From contig CM040432.1 of assembly GCA_022702705.1 (NCBI GenBank), forward strand, positions 46,960,540-47,024,539: a stretch of DNA of 64,000 nt, in the 5' to 3' direction. Position numbers and translations under genes: made by a program. This DNA comes from Papilionanthe hookeriana x Papilionanthe teres (Eukaryota > Streptophyta > Magnoliopsida > Asparagales > Orchidaceae). Shown in pieces: positions 56,821-64,000 of this stretch (positions within the stretch are counted from its first letter, which is position 1; each line of letters begins with the position of its first letter). The notes beneath the pieces are model-generated. The model saw nothing but the letters and a program-made list of their open reading frames with translations, was not told where the DNA came from and searched no databases.

Positions 56821-57154
56821 GAAGCCTCATTGCTTAAGAGTTCTACTTCAATCTAATTAATGGCTTCATAATCTCTCTCTGAAATACTTGACATCCTTGT
56901 CTATTCTCTATAATTAGAATCATCCATCAGGTAGATATATCTCTAGAAGAGGACCTTATAGATTCATGAGGTGGCTCCCACCATGTAGCACTTTTTCCGA
57001 TCCAGTGTTCAAAAAGTGGCTCCTATGGCATAACACTTAGTTCCCATATTTTGGTGGGTGCAATTCTGATATCATTTGTGGTAAACTGAACTCTCACCCA
57101 CCAAGGTATTTTTGACTTTGAGCAGATAGCCTCATGATTTTGCCACATTCATGT

Positions 57155-57245
57155 AAGTTTCCAAAAGGTCACCCATCCTAGGAATGCTCCTTCACGAGCA
57201 CGCTTAACTTTGGAGTTTCTAATGAAATGCCACCGTAACACCAAA
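57155..57245 (-). repeat. 5S rRNA-derived segment 3 (best preserved)
   Basis: ggtcacccatcctagg, cacgagcacgcttaact and ttggagtttctaatg match reverse-complement 5S closely. Confidence 0.65.
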
Positions 57246-57589
57246 AGGTACGTCAATGTCTAAGAATTTTGGCTTCAATCTACTTAAGGGGGTTAACAAT
57301 CTCCACCACTGAAGTATTAGACATTCTTGTCAATTTTATATACCCATAATCATCCAATAGGCATGCAAAATTCCAGAGGCAAGAAGTGGCTTCCACCATG
57401 AAGCACTTCGCCTTATCTAGGGTTTGAGAGGTGGCTCCTCCCATGACATAATTTATTCTATGCGGCCCTTAGTTCTCATTCTAGCTGCTATTTTGCTTTA
57501 ATAACATTTGTGATATTTCAAACTCTCACTCATCAAAACATTGTTTTCTTTGGCCAATTAGACTCATGGTATTGCTCCATCGGCATGGC

Positions 57590-57670
57590 TTCCTAGTAGG
57601 TCACCCATCCTAAGAGTGCTTCAAAATAAACACGCTTAACTTTAGAGTTTCTATTAAAATTTCAAAATTA
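57590..57670 (-). repeat. 5S rRNA-derived segment 4
   Basis: cctagtaggtcacccatcct, aaacacgcttaacttt and agagtttctatta match reverse-complement 5S. Confidence 0.6.
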
Positions 57671-57763
57671 CACCAAAAAGTTCTTTGATGTTTGAGTTCT
57701 TCTTTGTTCTGCTTAAAAGCACGCACAATACCTAGCTCGTTTGATCTGCTAGCATAAATGGAT

Positions 57764-58105
57764 TTAACTTTGCATATATGTGATACATTTCAACTTCATT
57801 GACAAATATAGGTTTATTATTTTTTCTCTTCGATGAGGAACATGATCAAAGTGCTCATAGTTGAACATAAATACATTATACACAAAATTGCGTAGATATT
57901 GCAATTGCACTGCTTGTTGACGAATACCATAGCAGTCGATCTCATTATCATAGTGGGTATTTTCTTTAACAAAAATAATATTGTTATACATCTTATTTCC
58001 TTCTGTTAGGGAACTCATGTGCAATATGTTTCTATTCACATTCAATATTGTTCTAGTAACAATATTGTGAGGCTCCTTGGCAAGATCAAATAAACCTTGA
58101 TTCAT
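57764..58105 (-). CDS. Hypothetical ORF, 113 codons
   Basis: Not recognised. Composition (N, I and Y rich, a few charged stretches such as HVPHRREKI) is protein-like but no domain or catalytic motif is visible, and there is no neighbouring gene. May be a transposon remnant or chance. Confidence 0.2.
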   Translation of the reverse strand: MNQGLFDLAKEPHNIVTRTILNVNRNILHMSSLTEGNKMYNNIIFVKENTHYDNEIDCYGIRQQAVQLQYLRNFVYNVFMFNYEHFDHVPHRREKIINLYLSMKLKCITYMQS

Positions 58106-60490
58106 AACTCCATGCCTTCAATTTTGAGCCTACTAGAATATTTGAAAAGCATTTTTAATTTAAATGTTCAAATTTCATACGACCTACAATGGAGAGGTGT
58201 GGAAGAACACACAAAGAAGTTTTGAAGTTTCCCACTTATGATTGAATACAACATCAAAAAATAATATATCATTCTGAAGGATGAAGATATTGCCCTACAA
58301 TGGATCTAATCTCAACATATTTCACTAATCTGTGGGGTTGCATAAACCTTTTTTCTCCCTTACTATAAAAGGGTAGATTTTATATTGATGTTGGGGGTAA
58401 GCATCTTTTAGTGAATTATATTTATGGAAAAGATAAATTTTACTTTAAATAGTGTTTATTCCTTTTTGTGGAATTCCATAGTATATATCAATACTATTAT
58501 GTGAAATTTTAATTGTCATAGCTCAATCTAAGAACAGTTATTAATGTAAACCTACAGAGGTAAATTAGGGAGCATCGGATACTAGAAGACCAGATGGTTG
58601 CTCCAATCTATTTAATTATTAGGCTTGATAAATTTGAATGTGAAATGATGATTTTTTTTAAGTTGATAAAATTTTAAAAATTTAGGACTCATGTTTAATG
58701 GGATGAGCTAACGAAAAAGACTAGGAGAAATTAGTTCTATGGCATGACTAATGAAACTATCTCAGAACGTATGTTAAGGTGTGTTCTACCAATAAAGTAG
58801 AAGCTATAACCTATCCTAAAGGGTAGGACTTATAGCTTGCATTCCAACTGAAGAATGAAACCCAATTTGACTCTCTTGGACTTACAAGCCTCTTATAATA
58901 GGTTGACTACTAACATCTCATATGCTTTAAAACCATAAGTCCAGTCACATGCACAAAAAGAATGGTAGGATTTTATTGTTAGAAAAGATGTGTTGGGGCT
59001 TATATCCGGATCTAAAAGATCATGTAGCCCGAGTAAATGAATGGTCCTCGATCAAATATTCTATTAATTTAAAATTTTAAGTTTTATTATTCATGCAAAG
59101 ATAATGTTGGCTTATAGTGCCAAGTGAAAATGACATATTTGATTATTTGAGACACTGTAGTAGATTGAGGAAAACTAATTTAATTATATATTTTCTTTAT
59201 CTTGAGTGAGTCAATACCTATGAAGTGTTACTGTGAATAGAGTTATGAAAATCTTTATTAATGCATGTTAGAAAAGCCATAAGTATGGTTATCATCACAT
59301 GATAGATCCCCCCTTCTGTGCAATGGGTGAAGGCCCAAGAGATGAAGAGAAAATATAGTGTATGATACTTTTTATATGCAGATGGTTCACCTTAACTGTT
59401 AAGTTTTCTAAGTAACTTTATTAAAGTTAATTATTATTAAGGCAATGGTGTTAAATGCAAATATTTTTTTAAGTTGTGAGTTTTACTATTTTAATTGTCA
59501 CTAAGAAATATATTTTTGAAAAAATTAAATTAAAATTAAGGTTGGGTAGAAAGTTTATCAATCCTAAGAGTATAAAATGATCGAGGCCTAACAAATTACA
59601 AACACAAAAGGAAATCTATGAAAAATTGGTATTTATAATGTGCATACAAACATATAATAAAGTAAGCAAAGCAATCCAATCAATAAAAAATGGTGGTTGA
59701 ATGCTGCCATACATGAAAAAGAATAGTAAATGGTATAGCAAAGCATTTGCCCCTCATGAAGCCTAGCCTAGGCGTATAAAAACCCAGTTGATGGCTTGGG
59801 TTTATAGTGTCTTTAGTTTGTGTTCTTGTAAGTTAAGGATCATCATTTAGTTCTGTCATATTATTGGGGTCCATCGTCACCCTTGATGTTTATCCTTATG
59901 TTGAACATCATACTTGCTTCATCGTTTTTTTTGGGGCTTGTCCTCGCCCTTGATATTCATCCTTGTGTTGAATTTCTTCCTTGCTCTTTCTACTTCTTGT
60001 GGGTCGGTCGTGCAACATTATAAAGAAATCCCACTTTGGACACACTAAGCATCCAACCTACTAACAAGGACAATCCTAACTCTATACTAAACGAGAAAGG
60101 AAAAACTTATGCTTACTAAAACACCTATAATAAAAGTGTAAGTATAATAAATATTATAAGCACATTTACCACACAAATGCCATTTGGGCCTATGTCCGTG
60201 CAACAATAATTTCCCCTTGCAGGAAAATAATGTCAATAGAGTAAAGGTCATCTTAACATGTAGTCTACATAAATGATAATTGAACAAAATTTCCATCTAT
60301 GATGACAAAATACATAGCATCTTCCACACCAAATTCAAGCAGGCAATCGATGCTCATAAAGAAAGAAAAACACATGTAGGTATGATTTGCTTGACCTAAA
60401 TCTAAGTTTGTAAACTAGCAAACAAGTCTAAAAGTGAGGTGTGTAAGATAGTCTTTCTAGTCTTTAATCTTTGTGATTTAAGTTTGAGGT
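58106..60490. other. Low-information AT-rich region
   Basis: No gene recognised. It holds a hairpin (58801-58838) and a short imperfect duplication of ccttgatgtttatccttatgttga and ccttgatattcatccttgtgttga (59880-60000, spacing ~70 bp). Confidence 0.4.
58801..58838. repeat. Nested inverted repeat
   Basis: Outer stem aagctataa with ttatagctt (9 bp) and inner stem tccta with tagga around aaggg. Confidence 0.5.
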
Positions 60491-61564
60491 TGTTCACATC
60501 ATTTTTACATGAGGTCTAACCTCTTCTCTCTCGGTAAAGACTAGGATCTAGCCTTAGCGTTTCCTTAAAGGCTCTCCTAAAAGAATAGTGGAGGAAATAA
60601 TACTAAGCTGGGACTTCAAAACATCTCTTCACTCCTTATTCTTTCATATACTTGGCTTCAAACCTTAAAACTTTGGTTGAGCAGTTAAATTCAAGTTATT
60701 AAACCTTAAGTTAAGTTGCTATAGTGTTGGAAATGCCTTCACTACCATTTAACCCAAAAGACCTATATTTTTTACTTGGACTCACATATTTGGCACTTTG
60801 AATCTCAATATCTCTAGCTCCTTAGAAAAATTTTTTTACTTCGTAGAGATTCCATTGGGTATGAGGTCATTTTGAATTGAGATATGGTTCATCCCTTAAT
60901 AAAAGAGAAGATAAAATAGAAAATCACTAAATCAAACCAAAATAAAAATAAAAAGAAGTATAATTTAAATAAAAATTAACATAAAAATAAAAATTAAAAT
61001 GAAACTGAAACTTCAAAAATGAAATAAAAATTTAAATAAATCCACCTTAGAAGAAATAAAATCAATACAATTGAATTTACTAAAACCATAAAAATTAAAT
61101 TCATCAAAAGTAAAATCAACAAATTGAAATGTTCAAAATATAAAACAAGAAATCATCAAATCAAAATTAATATGAAACCAAAACCTATAATAACTTCAAA
61201 GTATAATCAAACTCAAAAAAAAATCACCTAAAATTGTCGCTAAAGTCCAAACCTATAATTCAAAAGTTAACAAAATTAAAATCAACCCTACCATAAATAT
61301 TGAAATCAAGGCTTCCAAAAACACTAAATATCAAATTGACACAAGTTAAACTTGAAACAAAAATCCAACAGTACTAAAATTCTCAAATTAAAAGAAACAA
61401 GGTAAATTTATAAATTTAAAATTAAAATTTAACCAAATTGAAATCATAAAATTAGAACCACTAAATAAAACTAAAGTCAAAGGAAAATCATATTTAAATG
61501 AAATCATTATGTCCACCTAAACTCATATTCAAAATTTAAAAAAATCTAATTAAATTACTAAGTA

Positions 61565-62560
61565 CCAATTAAAAATAAAATAAAACACAACAAAATAAAT
61601 TCATCAAAATCAAAAGAATTAAAATTGAATCAAATCAAAATCCAAAAGCCATTAAAACTATGATAATTAAAATTATTCAAAATCAAATTATGCCACTAAA
61701 ATTTCCATTAAAGTTCCAAAATATCAAAATTAGAAAAATTTTTAATTGATAAAATTATAATAAATAATATCAAAATTAATTTAAAGTGATGAAGTGAAAA
61801 TGACAAAACTTCTTAAACAAATACACTCCAAAAATTCAAACCAAACCCAATGTCATGCCAAGCCCAAATTCCAAGTCTACCACAAAATCAAACCAATTCA
61901 AAATATAATAAAACACAATTAAATAAATTCACCAAAATTAAAAAAATAAAATTAAATCAAATCAAAATATAAAATCCATTAAAAATATGATAATTAAAAT
62001 TCTTCAAAATAAAATTATGTCACATAAAATTTCCATTAAAGTTCCAAAATATCAAAATCATAAAAATTTTTAGTTAATAAAAAATTAATAAATAATATCA
62101 AAATCAATTTAAAATGATGAAATGAAAATCATAAAAATTTTTAAACAAATAATCTCCAAAAATTCAAATTAAACCCAATGACATGTCAAGCCAAAATTCT
62201 AAGTCCACCACAAAATCAAAACAAGCCAATATATGTACCAATTCAAAATAAAATAAAAAACAATCAAATAAATTCACCAAAATCAAAACCATTAAAATCA
62301 AATCAAAATCCAAAATCCATTAAAATTATTCAAAATCAAATTATGACACATAAATTTCCATTAAAGCTCCAAAATATCAAAATTAGAAAAAATTTTAATT
62401 AATAAAATTATAATAAATAAAATCAAAATCAATTCAAAATGATGAAATGAAAATCACAAAAAATTTTAAACAAATAGTCTCCAAAAATTCAAAACAAACC
62501 CAATGGCATGTCAAGCCCAAATTCCAAGTCCACCGCAAAATCAAAACAAGCCAATATAAT
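61565..62560. repeat. ~330 bp tandem repeat x3 in element D
   Basis: Three consecutive copies starting with aaaataaaacacaa-like sequence, near 61571, 61906 and 62238, each with atttccattaaagttccaaaatatc and ctccaaaaattcaa. Copies are diverged, so the amplification is old. Confidence 0.75.
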
Positions 62561-63002
62561 GCCAAACCCAAATCCAAAATTCCAAACTTAAATCCCAAAT
62601 CAAAGTCCAAAATAAGCCCAACAAAATATTAAGCCCAAGCCATGCCAAGCCATCATGACCAGCCATGCTAAGTTCACTTGCAAGCAATTCCAAGCCACCA
62701 AGTCAACCTCCATGACAATTCTTATCAAAGCCACCTCATCCAAAGATGAGTCATGTCCAAGCCAAAACACCCATGTAACCAAAAAGCTTAAACCCGAATC
62801 CGAAATCTGAAACCCAAAGTCAACCCAAGCCATGCAATACCCAATTAGGTGAACCCAAAACCAAGAAAAGAGTCATCATGGCTAATCCAACCAAATCTAA
62901 ATGAAACTTAACCAAGCTCCAAGGAAGCCTACCCCAACCCTCTAATTCCTTCCAAATGGTCAAATCAAAGCCTCCCAAAGGTCTTAAGCTCCTCCCCATG
63001 GC

Positions 63003-63010
63003 TATTTAAA
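63003..63010 (+). promoter_or_regulatory. TATA-like box of LTR D
   Basis: TATTTAAA in ccatggctatttaaagccc, like ccatgcctatttaaacacc in B. Confidence 0.45.
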
Positions 63011-64000
63011 GCCCATCCCAAGAGTGTCAAACAAAGGCCATAGCCTCTGATCCCTAGCAAAAATTCCTTCAAATAACTTAACCAATCTCCCTCATCAATT
63101 CCTCACGATCCTTAAGCCCTAATCACCCCCTACTCCACTAATTTCTCCAAGAAGTAACAGGAGCAAAACTATTTTTCCACTTGAACTCGCCAAAGCTTAA
63201 AATTGACTATTTCATAAGCTTCCTTAAGCTCCAATATCAATTCACTCATCATTCTTCCTCTGTCTCGAGCCCTCCAAACCTATCCTAAACCAACCCGTGC
63301 ACCACCCTCTTGGCGAAAATCACACAAAGACTCAACACCACTACAATTAGAGCTCAGAGTAGGTCTATTGTACTCAATCGACGATGAATCAAACACCCAA
63401 TCAAGGTCAAACCACTTGACTAAGTTATAAGCTCAAAATTCCATTTCGGTGCTCAAATTAGGCCCTTTATGAAGAAAATCCTTCATTCATTAAATCTTAG
63501 TAGTAAAGATGTGAACCTTAAGGCCTAGAGTGTCTTTTGAATTGATTGGATCTTAGTTTGATGCATAGGATCATTCAGAACAACCTTTCTGATCACGGAC
63601 AACTCGGGTTCACTATCCTTTCGGGGATAATGAAAGGACGCCGTCCATTTTTGTGTATTTGGAATGGACATCGTAGATTAGATCGGACGTGAAATTGCAA
63701 AGGAAATAAATAACAAAGCACCACATGAGGGTTAGTGGAAATTAAGGTTGTCGTGGCGGATAATTTGGACCACACTTTAAGTCAGAACTTAGGTCTTTTC
63801 TTAATTACTTAAATTCAAAAAAATAAATTAAATTTTAAAAATGCATAACTAAATAAATAAATATCCTAAAAATACAAAGTAATTCTATAAACCTAGTAAG
63901 AAAATATTAAAGGCAAGTCAGCCCATAATTAATTCAGAGAATAATTAAAATCATTAATCGATTAAAAAATCATTAAAAATTAAATTAAAATTGAACTGAT

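Larger units (their letters stand above)
55550..57720 (-). mobile_element. Cassandra-like (5S rRNA-derived) repeat cluster
   Basis: Four related segments, each with a lead-in like ctcacccaccaaggtattt-ttt and catgattttgcc, followed by a degenerate reverse-complement 5S rRNA gene. Cassandra TRIM elements carry 5S sequences in their LTRs. Segments 2-4 lie ~420-450 bp apart, as a run of LTRs would; segment 1 is ~1.1 kb away. All are too decayed to define LTR ends. Confidence 0.6.
60491..64000 (+). mobile_element. Start of another Tat-type LTR (element D), cut by window end
   Basis: tgttcacatcatttttacatgaggtc, then aggatctagccttag, matches the beginning of the B and C LTRs (TGTTGACCTCA...tgaggtc, aggatctagcctta). 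A C/A-rich body with caaattgaa and ccaagccc words leads to a TATA-like box at 63003. The preceding gaggt (60486-60490) would be one copy of the target duplication; the other lies outside the window. No coding region is reached. Confidence 0.7.

Overview
The window is plant (seed plant) heterochromatin made almost entirely of nested LTR retrotransposons. I see no ordinary host gene, no rRNA or tRNA operon and no CRISPR array. The plant assignment rests on Athila-type and Tat-type Ty3/gypsy proteins and PBS types, 5S-derived (Cassandra-like) LTR pieces, a Harbinger-like element, and a plant-type ALKBH9/10 domain.

Layout. 1-1746: 3' end of one Athila-like element, its LTR (149-~1724) and a PBS-like site. 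~1900-10409: a reverse-oriented, ~8.5 kb Tat-type LTR (element E) swollen by five families of tandem repeats. 10410-~54040: an Athila-like element (A) with a broken integrase, two small ORFs, a decayed env-like ORF, a 3' noncoding region and a 3' LTR from 22715. A is interrupted three times. A nearly solo Tat-type LTR (C, 14791-21718, TSD tttat) sits in its 3' noncoding region. A Harbinger-like element (23723-24775, TSD tat) and the complete giant element B (25099-53615, TSD gggta) sit in its 3' LTR. 54041-60490: low-information sequence with four reverse-strand 5S-rRNA-derived segments. 60491-64000: the start of another Tat-type LTR (D), cut by the window end.

Element B is the key object: 28.5 kb with 7.4 kb LTRs, an extra ORF upstream of gag, then gag, protease (DPGAS), RT (YVDD), RNase H, a second archaeal-type RNase H, and integrase. 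Behind pol it carries an additional ORF (41634-~43110). Its C-terminal half is clearly an AlkB-family 2-oxoglutarate/Fe(II) dioxygenase of the plant ALKBH9/ALKBH10 (RNA m6A demethylase) type. A polypyrimidine tract plus CAG lies directly before its ATG, and a GT donor-like site lies in the LTR leader, so expression from a spliced subgenomic RNA is plausible. A 36-bp tandem array separates this ORF from the 3' LTR.

A second theme is a systematic difference between B's two LTRs. CAG/CTG in the 5' LTR appears as CG, CGG, CGAG or CGT in the 3' LTR, and the same signature falls at most of the frameshifts in B's internal region. The related LTR C supports CAG as the original state. This looks like consensus errors at CHG-methylated sites, in which case B's ORFs may be more intact than they read here.
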